A stretch of DNA of 64,000 bases from Lysobacterales bacterium (GCA_027067055.1 JAMOMK010000032.1:62001-126000), one strand, 5' to 3'. Positions 1 through 9,658 are shown, counted from the stretch's first letter. Numbers and translations: made by a program. The notes: generated by a model not told the origin, from the letters alone.

Positions 1-864
1 TTCTTCATAAAAAACCTCATTGTTTTTAATCGATTCTATACTATTATCCAAAGCCGCTATAGCATCATCAGCCACTATTTCTATTTGTTTGTTTTGCAAG
101 GACTCAATAAGTTTTTTTAACTTATCAACACCATGCGATTGATGAATATAAACTTTATCCAAGGCATTACAGACACTAATTCGCGTTTTTCCATCAAGAA
201 TTATCTTGATAGCCATATCAAAATCAGCACTCTCATCAATATACATAAAGTTATTACCACGCCCTGAAATTATCATAGGAATGTCAGTATTTTCACGGAT
301 AGAATTGATTAATTGCTCACCTCCTCGCGGAATTATAATGTCAATTTTTGTCTTTCTGCTTTGAATGAGTTCTTGCGTTTGTTTTCGGTCATAATCAAGA
401 TATTTTACAAAATTCTTATCTTGCCCATTTTTTTCTAAGGCTTGTTGCCACAAGTTGGTTAACACTAAGTTACTATTTCGTGCTTCTTTACCACCCTTTA
501 GCAAAATTTTATTCCCTGCTTTAAATGCCGTTATGGCAGCTTCTATGGTGACATCGGGTCGAGATTCGTAAATAATTAATATCGTTCCAAATGGTACAAC
601 ACGATTTTCAATCAATAAATCAGTCTCCTTTTGGTGACTATACAATACCTGACCTTCAGGGTCGCTCATTTGTTTGACTTTTAATACTGATAGTTGCATA
701 CCCTTTATTTTGGCATTATTTACCTTGAGACGATCGTAAAGTGCTTCATCGTCTTGTGAGCAGCAGGCTAAATCTTTTTGGTTCGCCGTTAAAATTGCAT
801 CGGTATTTAGAATAATTAACTCTGATAAATCTTGTAGAACTTTATTCTTTATTTCAGTAATCAT
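1..864 (-). CDS. proA: Gamma-glutamyl phosphate reductase, 5' part (cut by window edge)
   Basis: NADPH-dependent reduction of gamma-glutamyl phosphate to glutamate semialdehyde, the second step of proline synthesis, in the cytoplasm. The frame is open from an ATG at 864 to the left edge, giving 288 residues of a family usually near 415, so roughly the last third lies outside. Family motifs seen: 'GTILIIYESRPDVTIEAA', 'LKGGKEARNSN', 'DIIIPRGGEQLI', and 'SVCNALDKV' with the expected catalytic cysteine near residue 232. It is transcribed away from the efflux genes, sharing the 865-1018 intergenic region with them. Family assignment is secure; the C-terminus cannot be judged. Confidence 0.93.
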   Translation of the reverse strand, partial: MITEIKNKVLQDLSELIILNTDAILTANQKDLACCSQDDEALYDRLKVNNAKIKGMQLSVLKVKQMSDPEGQVLYSHQKETDLLIENRVVPFGTILIIYESRPDVTIEAAITAFKAGNKILLKGGKEARNSNLVLTNLWQQALEKNGQDKNFVKYLDYDRKQTQELIQSRKTKIDIIIPRGGEQLINSIRENTDIPMIISGRGNNFMYIDESADFDMAIKIILDGKTRISVCNALDKVYIHQSHGVDKLKKLIESLQNKQIEIVADDAIAALDNSIESIKNNEVFYEE

Positions 865-975
865 GTGTCTATTTAGTTTGTTATCACATTAAATTCTCTA
901 TCCTACAACAATTTTAATAATTTTCTATAAATTTTAAGCTTATGTTACAATCTGCTTGAAATTTATTTAAAAATA

Positions 976-1001
976 GTTATATTAGCATCTTCTAATATAA
1001 C
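976..1001. promoter_or_regulatory. Perfect 10-bp dyad before the efflux operon
   Basis: GTTATATTAG, six bases, CTAATATAAC: a perfect inverted repeat ending 17 bp before the membrane fusion protein start. No T-run follows, so it is not an obvious terminator. Its position at the 5' end of the operon suits a repressor operator (TetR or MarR type) or a 5'-UTR hairpin. No regulator gene sits alongside. The rest of 865-1018 is AT-rich and shows nothing else. Confidence 0.5.
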
Positions 1002-1018
1002 ACTCACAAGAGTATGCT

Positions 1019-2005
1019 ATGAAAACACTAACACTATTAGTTTTAACACTAGTTCAAACAACATCTTTTGCTCAATGGTACCAAACTAAAATTGAGATTA
1101 TTGATAGTTACAGACAACTTAATGGTGAAGTCGAGGCAGTAAATAAAGCCACGGTATCAGCACAAACTGCAGGACGTGTAGAAAAATTACATTATGATGT
1201 GGATGACTTTGTTGCCAAAGGCTCAGTAATTGTAGAGTTTACCAATACAGAACAAAAAGCCGCATTAAACCAAGCTCTATCAAATGCCAAGGCAGCTAAA
1301 ATCGCCTTTCAACAGGCCGTTACTGATTATGAACGCGTTAAAGATATTTTTGCTAAAAAATTGGTTGCTAAAAGCCAGTTAGACCAAGCATTGTCAAATA
1401 AGAATTCTTTACAAGCCCGATATAAAGCAGCACAATCTGCGGTTGTCTCTGCTCAAAAACAGCAAGAATACACCATTATTCGAGCTCCTTATGATGGCAT
1501 TGTTACCAAACGATTCGTAGAGCAAGGCGAAGTAGTTAATCCTGGCACTCCGATTATGGAAGGTTTAAGTTTAAACAAATTACGTGTTGTTACTTACATA
1601 CCCGAAAAAATAATTAATCAAGCCAAAGCAAATCCGCAAGCTAAAGTTATCATAAATGGTAAGCAGTTCAACCCAAAAAACATTACCGTATTCCCTTATG
1701 CTGACCGAATGTCTCGCACGTTCAAAACACGTATCGATTTAGAGACTGGTGATACCTCCCTATTTCCTGGTATGACGGTTAAAGTCGCATTTAAAGTAGG
1801 TGAAAAAGCAGCTATCGTAATTCCACATAATGCAGTTATTCACCGCAGTGAACTCACCATGGTTTATGTTAAAAGTGGTGAAAATCAATTATTACGCCAT
1901 ATAAAATTAGGAACAAGCCACGGTGATAATATTGAAGTTATTTCAGGATTGTCAGAAAATGAGGAAATCTTAATCAACCCACTATCACAAAAAACAGGGG
2001 GCTAA
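1019..2005 (+). CDS. RND efflux periplasmic adaptor (membrane fusion protein)
   Basis: Periplasmic adaptor that would link the inner-membrane RND pump encoded next to an outer-membrane channel. The 328-residue protein starts with a cleavable-looking signal peptide ('TLLVLTLVQTTSFA') without a lipobox cysteine. Two lipoyl half-motifs ('SAQTAGRVEKLHYDVDD' near 45-65 and 'IRAPYDGIVTKRFVEQGE' near 155-175) flank an Ala/Gln-rich helical hairpin, followed by beta-barrel and membrane-proximal regions. It stops 2 bp before the pump gene, so they form an operon. No TolC-like gene is present, so the outer-membrane partner must be elsewhere. Substrate unknown. Confidence 0.9.
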   Translation: MKTLTLLVLTLVQTTSFAQWYQTKIEIIDSYRQLNGEVEAVNKATVSAQTAGRVEKLHYDVDDFVAKGSVIVEFTNTEQKAALNQALSNAKAAKIAFQQAVTDYERVKDIFAKKLVAKSQLDQALSNKNSLQARYKAAQSAVVSAQKQQEYTIIRAPYDGIVTKRFVEQGEVVNPGTPIMEGLSLNKLRVVTYIPEKIINQAKANPQAKVIINGKQFNPKNITVFPYADRMSRTFKTRIDLETGDTSLFPGMTVKVAFKVGEKAAIVIPHNAVIHRSELTMVYVKSGENQLLRHIKLGTSHGDNIEVISGLSENEEILINPLSQKTGG

Positions 2006-2007
2006 TC

Positions 2008-5000
2008 ATGAAATTTTCAATTTCAGGAAGATTAGCTGATAAATTTCAGAACAATCCAATAACGCCTTTGATAGCTTTAGTTGCTGTTTTATTAGGTGTA
2101 TTTGCTATTTTCATCACCCCACGCGAGGAAGAGCCTCAAATTGATGTAACATTTGCCAATGTCTATATCGCTTTGCCAGGAGCCAGTGCTAAAGAGGTAG
2201 AGAATTTAATTTCTTATCCCGCTGAGCAAGTTTTGGACTCTATTGAAAACATCAAGCATGTCTACTCTGTTTCTCGACCAGGCCTGTCAATTGTTAGCGT
2301 ACAATTTAAAGTGGGTGTCAAAAGAAAGGATGCTATTGTTGCTCTTTACAATGAAATTCAGTCCAATAGTGACTGGCTACCCTATTCACTTGGTGCATCT
2401 CAACCCTTAATCAAACCTATGGGCATTGATGATGTACCTATTGTAACGGCAACCTTATGGAGTGAAAACCCTGACAAAGGAAGCTACGAACTACAACAAG
2501 TGGCTCATGCACTTGAAGCGGAAATCAAACGTATTCCAAATACAAGAATTGTCGAAACAACCGGTGGACCAAATCATGTTGTACATATTGTATTAAACCC
2601 TGAAGATTTATCTGCTTATAATTTAGACTTTAACGCTATAGAAAATGCCTTAAAAATGAATAATATAGCAACTCATTCTGGCTTCATTACCCAAAATAAT
2701 AAAACCTCCCCTGTTGAAACAGGTGCATTACTTGCCAACGTAGATGATATTAAAGAACTCGTTGTTGCCGTACGCAATGGCTTACCTGTTTACTTAACCG
2801 ATATTGCTACAATTACCGATGGTCCTGACACACCAGAAACTTACGTATGGATGACAGCTGGACAAGCGTGGAAAGGTGACAAACACCCTGATTTTACTCC
2901 AGCAGTTACCATAGCCGTTGGTAAAAAAGCAGGCACCAATGCTGTAGATATAGCCAATGCTGTCATCAATGCAGGAGAACAACTCAAAGCCAGCCATATT
3001 CCTGCGGATGTACACGTAGAAATCACCCGAAATTACGGTGCAACCGCAGATGCTAAGGCTAAAAAACTCATGACCAAACTAGTTTTTGCCACTGCTTCTG
3101 TAGTGTTGTTAATTATGTTCTTCTTAGGATGGAAAGAAGCCATCGTTGTTGGGCTAGCTGTTTCTATAACCTTAGCGGTAACATTGTTTGCCTCATGGGC
3201 ATATGGGTTTACCTTAAATCGAGTATCTCTATTTGCTCTGATTTTCTCTATCGGTATTTTGGTTGATGATGCAGTAGTAATTGTAGAAAACATTCACCGT
3301 CATTTAAGCCAAGGCAAGAAAAAACTATCCGAAATTATCCCAATTGCAGTTGATGAAGTTGGCGGACCAACAATATTGGCAACATTTACCGTGATAGCAG
3401 CCTTAATGCCAATGGCGTTTGTCACTGGATTGATGGGACCTTATATGAGCCCTATTCCAATCAATGCCTCTATGGGAATGCTACTGTCATTAATCATTGC
3501 ATTGATTGTCACGCCTTGGTTATTTAGAAAAATTATTGGTGATAAGATTCACCACAGTGAAGGAAATGCTGATAAAAAAAGTATTTTCAACAAACTTATG
3601 ACACCTTTTTTAGGCAACAACAAAAAAGGTAAACTAAATCGTTATTTACTAGTTGGTGGCGTGGTGTTTTTAATGTTTATCTCGGTCATGTTAGTACCAA
3701 GTCAAAATGTTATTTTAAAAATGCTACCATTTGACAACAAATCAGAAATTCAAATTGTAATCGATAGCAAAGAAGGCACAACATTAGAAACCACCAATCA
3801 AATCATGATTGAAATCAGCCAATACCTCAAAAGTATTCCTGAAATCGAACACATGGTGGCTTATGCAGGAACAGCCTCGCCAATAAATTTTAATGGTTTG
3901 GTTCGTCAATATTTCCTTAGACAAGACCCAAACATGGGCGATATACAAATCACCTTGGTGGATAAACACGACCGCAAACGAAAATCACATGAAGTGGCTG
4001 TCGCAATTCGTGATAAAATTACCGCTATTGCCAACAAACACAATGCCTTAGCCAAAATCATTGAAGTACCACCAGGCCCCCCAGTACAGTCTCCATTGGT
4101 TGCAGAAATTTATGGGCAAACCGATGAAGCACGAAAACAAACCGCTTTAGCTGTTGAAAAAGCTTTTTATAAAGCCGATGGAATTGTCGATATTGATACC
4201 TCAATAGAAAGCTCTGCTCCACGCCAAATCATTGTTATTGATAGAGCCAAAGCCAGTCAACTAGGTATTTCTCAAGCACAAATTGCTAAAACTATTCAAA
4301 CCGCATTAAGTGGAAATGATATCAGTTACCTGCATAACCCCAATAACAAATACAGTGTTCCTATTCGCATGGAAATCCCTGCCAACCGGCAAAATGATTG
4401 GCAAACTATTTTAAACATTCCTATTCAAACTATAAATGGTGGACGTGTTATTTTGGATGAAGTAGTTGACATTCAACAAGCTGACTGGCAACAAACCATT
4501 TACCACAAAGACTTATTGCCTGTTACTTTTGTTACTGCCGACATGTCAGGCTTCCAAGACTCACCACTTTATGGCATGTTTGAATTAGTAGACATCATAG
4601 AAGAAGATGGCAAAGTAGAACAACTATTTATCAACCCACCACAATTTGTCACCAAACCCAGTCTAAAATGGGATGGTGAATGGCAAATCACCTATGAAAC
4701 CTTCCGCGATATGGGTATTGCTTACGGCATAGGATTAATTTTGATTTACCTATTGATTGTTGCACAGTTCAGCTCCTACTTCGTACCATTGATTATCATG
4801 GCACCAATTCCACTTACTATTATCGGTGTTATGCCAGGTCACTGGGTAGCAGGAGCACAATTTACAGCCACCTCTATGATTGGCATGATAGCCTTAGCCG
4901 GAATTATTGTACGGAACTCTATTCTGTTGGTTGACTTCATTAAAATTCAAGTCACTGCTGGCACACCTTTGCGTGAAGCAGTAATTAATTCAGCAAAAGT

Positions 5001-5190
5001 TCGTGCCAAACCAATTATATTAACAGGCGTTGCTGCCATGATGGGTGCATTCTTTATCCTAGATGATCCCATATTTAACGGCTTAGCAGTATCATTAATC
5101 AGTGGCATACTGGTTTCAACTGCTTTGACATTGATATTGATACCCGTCTTATACTTTTGGTATCTATCGCGATTTCCGATTAAGAGTTGA
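2008..5190 (+). CDS. RND family efflux transporter, inner-membrane pump
   Basis: Proton-driven efflux pump of the HAE1/AcrB-like class, 1060 residues (AcrB is 1049). The first membrane helix is at about 20-37; the large periplasmic loops lie between TM1-2 and TM7-8; a helix block around 365-510 contains 'GILVDDAVVIVENIHRH' near 413-430, whose paired aspartates match the proton-relay pair of the family; a second block around 910-1055 carries 'GIALAGIIVRNSILLVDFIK'. No truncation is seen. It follows its adaptor by 2 bp. The pump is intact, but substrate (drug, metal or other) cannot be read from sequence. Confidence 0.93.
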   Translation: MKFSISGRLADKFQNNPITPLIALVAVLLGVFAIFITPREEEPQIDVTFANVYIALPGASAKEVENLISYPAEQVLDSIENIKHVYSVSRPGLSIVSVQFKVGVKRKDAIVALYNEIQSNSDWLPYSLGASQPLIKPMGIDDVPIVTATLWSENPDKGSYELQQVAHALEAEIKRIPNTRIVETTGGPNHVVHIVLNPEDLSAYNLDFNAIENALKMNNIATHSGFITQNNKTSPVETGALLANVDDIKELVVAVRNGLPVYLTDIATITDGPDTPETYVWMTAGQAWKGDKHPDFTPAVTIAVGKKAGTNAVDIANAVINAGEQLKASHIPADVHVEITRNYGATADAKAKKLMTKLVFATASVVLLIMFFLGWKEAIVVGLAVSITLAVTLFASWAYGFTLNRVSLFALIFSIGILVDDAVVIVENIHRHLSQGKKKLSEIIPIAVDEVGGPTILATFTVIAALMPMAFVTGLMGPYMSPIPINASMGMLLSLIIALIVTPWLFRKIIGDKIHHSEGNADKKSIFNKLMTPFLGNNKKGKLNRYLLVGGVVFLMFISVMLVPSQNVILKMLPFDNKSEIQIVIDSKEGTTLETTNQIMIEISQYLKSIPEIEHMVAYAGTASPINFNGLVRQYFLRQDPNMGDIQITLVDKHDRKRKSHEVAVAIRDKITAIANKHNALAKIIEVPPGPPVQSPLVAEIYGQTDEARKQTALAVEKAFYKADGIVDIDTSIESSAPRQIIVIDRAKASQLGISQAQIAKTIQTALSGNDISYLHNPNNKYSVPIRMEIPANRQNDWQTILNIPIQTINGGRVILDEVVDIQQADWQQTIYHKDLLPVTFVTADMSGFQDSPLYGMFELVDIIEEDGKVEQLFINPPQFVTKPSLKWDGEWQITYETFRDMGIAYGIGLILIYLLIVAQFSSYFVPLIIMAPIPLTIIGVMPGHWVAGAQFTATSMIGMIALAGIIVRNSILLVDFIKIQVTAGTPLREAVINSAKVRAKPIILTGVAAMMGAFFILDDPIFNGLAVSLISGILVSTALTLILIPVLYFWYLSRFPIKS

Positions 5191-5496
5191 TTACTAAAAT
5201 GTATTGAGCTATTTCACATAGAACCGAAACTTTATAGCGAGCCGATATTACCAAAGGTTTCTAAGCTGCGTTTGCGGCAGTTAATTGAGCCTGATTTACC
5301 TGCTGATGGTAATTATTTTTCTAAGCTGCTTGCGGCAGTGAATACCTCACATGAGCCTAATTGTTACCAACAATGCAAAAATGAGCCACATCAACAGTTG
5401 AAAAGTGAGCCAGTTATATAACAATGGTACTTTTTAATTAAAGTGCCTATGATTACAACTGAAGAACTCATGAAAATAAAGATATTATATAAACAA
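5191..5496. other. Gene-free stretch between efflux operon and CRISPR array
   Basis: No supported gene. It contains the two I-F-like repeats and, after them, recurring TGAGCC motifs at 5286, 5352, 5382 and 5406 (the last two as AATGAGCCAC and AGTGAGCCAG). Such clustered short repeats resemble terminal repeats of some IS21-type elements, but no transposase follows, so this is only a possibility. The stretch runs up to the leader-distal end of the I-C array. Confidence 0.45.
5258..5343. CRISPR. Relic of a type I-F-like CRISPR array (two decayed repeats)
   Basis: Two sequences beginning TTTCTAAGCTGC and continuing with GCGGCAG start at 5258 and 5318, exactly 60 bp apart. That is the 28 + 32 bp unit of type I-F arrays, and the sequence matches the reverse complement of the gammaproteobacterial I-F repeat, which ends GCGGCAGTGAAC. 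The first copy is 28 nt with changes in the loop and end; the second is 26 nt, lacking two bases in the loop. No I-F cas genes (cas1, cas2-3, csy1-4) occur in the window. I infer a dead two-repeat remnant beside the active-looking I-C array. Confidence 0.72.
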
Positions 5497-7521
5497 GTTT
5501 CAATCCACGCGCTCGTGAAGAGCGCGACTTGAATAAATGAACTGCTTGTTTCTTGATAAATTGTTTCAATCCACGCGCTCGTGAAGAGCGCGACCAATTA
5601 CAAGGAACGAAGAAAATTCAGCTGGTTATGTTTCAATCCACGCGCTCGTGAAGAGCGCGACCTGAAAAGGAGGGGACAGATGATCAAACGATTAAAGTTT
5701 CAATCCACGCGCTCGTGAAGAGCGCGACTGGAATATGTCATGACTGCATCACCCGAATGGTTTGTTTCAATCCACGCGCTCGTGAAGAGCGCGACTTATA
5801 GCCTACCTATACACCAAGCCAGATGGATGGTTTCAATCCACGCGCTCGTGAAGAGCGCGACATTGCAAGTCCGACATCTTTTGGACTGGGTTGAGTTTCA
5901 ATCCACGCGCTCGTGAAGAGCGCGACTGAGATATAAAAGCATCAATCTTGATTATAATATTAGTTTCAATCCACGCGCTCGTGAAGAGCGCGACTTTAAA
6001 ATCCATGCAGGCGGTGCGTAATTTTGGTGTTTCAATCCACGCGCTCGTGAAGAGCGCGACAATAAAGGTTGCACCATCTTTTGATTTTATTGGAGTTTCA
6101 ATCCACGCGCTCGTGAAGAGCGCGACCCTGCAACTGTTCCTGCTAATGCTGGATTGTCATGTTTCAATCCACGCGCTCGTGAAGAGCGCGACAAAGCTCC
6201 TATTTTATTTTAGATAATCTTTTAGAGTTTCAATCCACGCGCTCGTGAAGAGCGCGACAATCAAGCAAGGCATTGACAGCTTGTCAAATCGTGTTTCAAT
6301 CCACGCGCTCGTGAAGAGCGCGACTAAGTGCAATAGTTAAAGTCAACTTTGCATGGTGGGTTTCAATCCACGCGCTCGTGAAGAGCGCGACTTAGATAAG
6401 TTTAAGCCTTTGTTTTCGGGCAAGGTTTCAATCCACGCGCTCGTGAAGAGCGCGACAGACTTTATATGTACTTACAAGCCTAAATCGGAAATGTTTCAAT
6501 CCACGCGCTCGTGAAGAGCGCGACCTAGCAACTAATCACAACAATGGAGAATAATTATGTTTCAATCCACGCGCTCGTGAAGAGCGCGACACAGTATTAA
6601 TCCCAGCGGTGTTCATAATACCTAGTTTCAATCCACGCGCTCGTGAAGAGCGCGACGAAAACTGGAGCTTTGACGATGAGTAAACTATTGCAGTTTCAAT
6701 CCACGCGCTCGTGAAGAGCGCGACATGGAGTCCAAGTAATCACGAACTATAGATACTCAGTTTCAATCCACGCGCTCGTGAAGAGCGCGACTTACACAAT
6801 TTGTAGAGTTGCAGCCATTGGTGCAGTTTCAATCCACGCGCTCGTGAAGAGCGCGACGCTAGGCATAACTAAAACCATTAATGATGCGTTTAGTTTCAAT
6901 CCACGCGCTCGTGAAGAGCGCGACTTTTAATTAAAAGTAAAAATAACTTTAAATTAAGGTTTCAATCCACGCGCTCGTGAAGAGCGCGACACAGGTTCAG
7001 GGCTGTATGTGGGTTACTGGTCGCGTTTCAATCCACGCGCTCGTGAAGAGCGCGACAGAATTGTTGCGCGGTTATGCTAGATGTATCTTAGTTTCAATCC
7101 ACGCGCTCGTGAAGAGCGCGACAAAGTTTTAATCACGGTGATGATATAAATAAACTTGTTTCAATCCACGCGCTCGTGAAGAGCGCGACTTCCGTGGTAA
7201 ACTAAATAGAGTGATTTCTTGTGATGTTTCAATCCACGCGCTCGTGAAGAGCGCGACCCATAGTAATTAATAACACATCAGGGATGATGTGTTTCAATCC
7301 ACGCGCTCGTGAAGAGCGCGACATTATGATGGAAATTTAATAATTCGTCATTTTAGAGTTTCAATCCACGCGCTCGTGAAGAGCGCGACTTTGATTATAG
7401 CGTGTACGTACACGCTTTTCAAGTTTCAATCCACGCGCTCGTGAAGAGCGCGACTTTTATTTTATTTAAAAGCTCCACTTCAAAACGTTGTTTCAATCCA
7501 CGCGCTCGTGAAGAGCGCGAC
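5497..7521 (-). CRISPR. Type I-C CRISPR array, 31 repeats, 30 spacers
   Basis: A 32-bp repeat (plus strand begins GTTTCAATCCACGCGC and ends GAAGAGCGCGAC) occurs 31 times, apparently without a mismatch. Starts run from 5497 to 7490 with a period of 65-68 bp, giving 30 spacers of about 33-36 bp, all different. Read on the minus strand the repeat begins GTCGCGCTC and ends GTGGATTGAAAC, the usual type I-C form, so the array is transcribed leftward from a leader beside cas2. The newest spacer is therefore at 7457-7489 and the oldest at 5529-5562. The oldest terminal repeat is not degenerate, which is slightly unusual. Confidence 0.98.
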
Positions 7522-7705
7522 TGCTCAATCATAACTTATTGATATATAATAGGCAATAACGATTTTTCCGCTAACCTATAATAATAAAATCAAAAATAAT
7601 TAATCTAAATTGACAGGTTTACGAATTTCTTTTAAATTCAAATTGTTAATGAGCCGCTAACCTAAGGAGTTTTCGTGAGTGCTTTAGGGTAGCGATTGTA
7701 ATTTT
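7522..7705 (-). promoter_or_regulatory. CRISPR leader between array and cas2
   Basis: A 184-bp AT-rich gene-free segment between the first (newest) repeat and the end of cas2, where a leader belongs in this family. It should hold the pre-crRNA promoter and signals for spacer integration. An 11-bp direct repeat CCGCTAACCTA occurs at 7568-7578 and 7654-7664. A small perfect hairpin (ATTGTAA, four T, TTACAAT) at 7695-7712 overlaps the cas2 stop codon and might weakly end the cas transcript. Function of these elements is inferred from position. Confidence 0.75.
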
Positions 7706-7999
7706 TTACAATATTAAAGGATCTTTATCTACATCCAACACCTTCTTAGCACCGTGATGTTCTACATTATTTCGTCCTTTCTTTCCTAGGTGATAAAAAC
7801 GCAAGCTATCAGTTTCTGGTTGATAAATATCTAACAATTTATTTTTAAGCTGTAAATATTTAGCTGGTTCTATCTCACATTCAAAGACTGAGTTTTGTAC
7901 TCGCACACCATAATCTAAGCATGTTTTGGCAATTTGCCTGAGTCTTTTTGCGCCACCATCAACAATAACACTCACATCATAGGTAATAAGTATAAGCAT
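7706..7999 (-). CDS. cas2: CRISPR-associated endonuclease Cas2 (type I-C)
   Basis: Structural partner of Cas1 in the spacer integration complex. The 97 residues fit the family (85-105). The N-terminus 'MLILITYDVS' has the conserved aspartate at the end of the first beta strand, followed by a ferredoxin-like fold pattern ('KRLRQIAKTCLDYGVRVQNSVF' region) and 'LDIYQPETDSLRFYHLG'. It is the last gene of the cas operon, one base after the cas1 stop, and borders the leader. Length, motif and position agree, so confidence is high. Confidence 0.96.
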   Translation of the reverse strand: MLILITYDVSVIVDGGAKRLRQIAKTCLDYGVRVQNSVFECEIEPAKYLQLKNKLLDIYQPETDSLRFYHLGKKGRNNVEHHGAKKVLDVDKDPLIL

Positions 8000-8000
8000 T

Positions 8001-9017
8001 TTATTTCACCAAAAAAGGAGGGTAATATTTGGTATCTCCTCTTAAGTGCCTTGCTAACAATAAAGCTTGTACATGTGGCAACATACCAATTGGTACTTTT
8101 TCATTAAGATATGGATGCATAATTTCCACCTGTTTTCTTTCTTGCCATGCAGTTAAAAAGACTTTTCGCCCTTTGTCGGTTAATCGAACCGCACCGCTAC
8201 TTTGTACATCAAAATCTTTTTTATTGAGTTGCTTTCTATTCAGTAGTGTCAAAACAAACCTATCTGCCCACCATGAGCGAAACTCTTCCAATAAATCTAA
8301 AGACAATGATTGCCGCCCTGGGCGGTCTTGGTGTAAAAAACCAACATAAGAATCTATGCCTACACCTTGCAATGCTGAACTGCACTCATGCGTTATTAAT
8401 GTATAGGCAAATGATAACAGTGCATTGACTTCATCGGTTGCTGGCCTGCGGTTTCTTGTTTTGAAAGTGAAATCATCATTACGTAATAAATCATTGAATA
8501 CAGCAAAATAGGTGCTGGCTGCATCGCCTTCAACGCCTAGAATATCAGGGATTGCTTGCTTGGCTTTAATCTGTCTTAGATTGACTGCTAATTTTTTTAT
8601 AGCTAGTTCTATCGTTTCACTTTTACCATGATTTCTTAACTCTCGCATCAATACTGAACGTGAATTTGCTATTTTGGCCGCTATGATTAATTTGGCAATT
8701 GATACAGATTTTTCAGTATCATCTGCCCAACGATATTGGGTACGCCGTAAAACAACATTACCAGTTTGTTTGCCCTGAACTCGGGCTAAAAACTTACCAT
8801 ATTGGGTGTAAAAAGCCAATCCCACGCCGTTTTCACCACAATGCCCCATTAAAAAAGGTGAAATAGAAACATTACCAAAACAGAAAATATTAGAAATATT
8901 GATAATAGGGAATTGACCAATTTTTTCTTTGCCATTTTTAATGACTATAGTTTCTCGCTCTTTATGCAAATAGGTTTCTTGTTTGGTTATATATAGTGTG
9001 TTGAGCATTTTTTTCAT
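8001..9017 (-). CDS. cas1: CRISPR-associated integrase Cas1 (type I-C)
   Basis: Metal-dependent integrase that inserts new spacers at the leader-proximal repeat together with Cas2. Its 338 residues match I-C Cas1 proteins. The N-terminal beta domain ('LYITKQETYLHKERETIVI') precedes the helical catalytic domain with the expected Glu ('GVEGDAAS'), His ('THECSSALQGVGID') and Asp/Glu ('LSLDLLEEFR') motifs. The start overlaps the end of cas4 by 4 bp, indicating coupling; a second ATG lies three codons further in and could be the true start. Catalytic motifs are all present, so acquisition should be possible. Confidence 0.97.
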   Translation of the reverse strand: MKKMLNTLYITKQETYLHKERETIVIKNGKEKIGQFPIINISNIFCFGNVSISPFLMGHCGENGVGLAFYTQYGKFLARVQGKQTGNVVLRRTQYRWADDTEKSVSIAKLIIAAKIANSRSVLMRELRNHGKSETIELAIKKLAVNLRQIKAKQAIPDILGVEGDAASTYFAVFNDLLRNDDFTFKTRNRRPATDEVNALLSFAYTLITHECSSALQGVGIDSYVGFLHQDRPGRQSLSLDLLEEFRSWWADRFVLTLLNRKQLNKKDFDVQSSGAVRLTDKGRKVFLTAWQERKQVEIMHPYLNEKVPIGMLPHVQALLLARHLRGDTKYYPPFLVK

Positions 9018-9658
9018 GGGATGTCCTCAAATAGGCTATTGATGTATTTTTCTGAATTATCGGTTCTCATCACATCTGGTTCACATAGATCATTAAGAGA
9101 GCAAGCTTTACATCTACTTTTTATTGGTGTTGGTGCTGGAGTAAATGAGTTAGCTAAAATCTCATGAGATTTTTGGATGAAGTCAATGGTTTTAGTACGT
9201 AAGTCATTATCCATCTCAACTACTAATCGTCGCCTAGTTGCCCAATAAAATAATGCGGCTTGTTGTATTTGTGTGTCTTTCATTTCTTCAATACACAATA
9301 CTTGAGCACACAATTGCACCTTGTCCCAATCTTCCTTTTTTGGTTTGCCACGTTTGTATTCAACAGGATAATACTTGATTGGCTTGCCATCTTGTAAATG
9401 AATTTCCAACAAATCCATTTTGCCTGTTAACTTATACTTTTCAGATTTTAAAGATACGCTACGTTCAAATCGCATATCCTTTCGGGTTTCTGATTCTTTG
9501 CTATCAACCCGCTCATGCAACAATTGCCCATGAGCGGTAAAATAGTTTTCTTCCCAAGCTTGTTCAACATGTATTAGTGCGAATTGTCGTGGACAATAGG
9601 CGTAATGCTGTAGGGCTGATATGTAGAGGTAGCGGTCGTCAAGCATTTTATCAACCAA
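9014..9658 (-). CDS. cas4: CRISPR-associated exonuclease Cas4 (type I-C)
   Basis: RecB-like nuclease with an iron-sulfur cluster, known to trim prespacers and select PAM-bearing ends for Cas1-Cas2. 214 residues. The first cluster cysteine is in '[10 protein letters not shown]' (near 22) and the rest in the C-terminal '[12 protein letters not shown]'. Nuclease motifs appear as the HERV histidine region, '[10 protein letters not shown]' (Asp) and '[12 protein letters not shown]' (Glu-x-Lys). It overlaps cas7 by 8 bp and cas1 by 4 bp. The full motif set indicates an active enzyme. Confidence 0.96.
   Translation of the reverse strand: MVDKMLDDRYLYISALQHYAYCPRQFALIHVEQAWEENYFTAHGQLLHERVDSKESETRKDMRFERSVSLKSEKYKLTGKMDLLEIHLQDGKPIKYYPVEYKRGKPKKEDWDKVQLCAQVLCIEEMKDTQIQQAALFYWATRRRLVVEMDNDLRTKTIDFIQKSHEILANSFTPAPTPIKSRCKACSLNDLCEPDVMRTDNSEKYINSLFEDIP

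Noticed and set aside
5948-6217. Open frame of 89 codons inside the CRISPR array with repeated 'VSIHALVKSAT'
   Set aside because: It is translation of four CRISPR repeats and spacers, an artefact of repeat length, not a gene.
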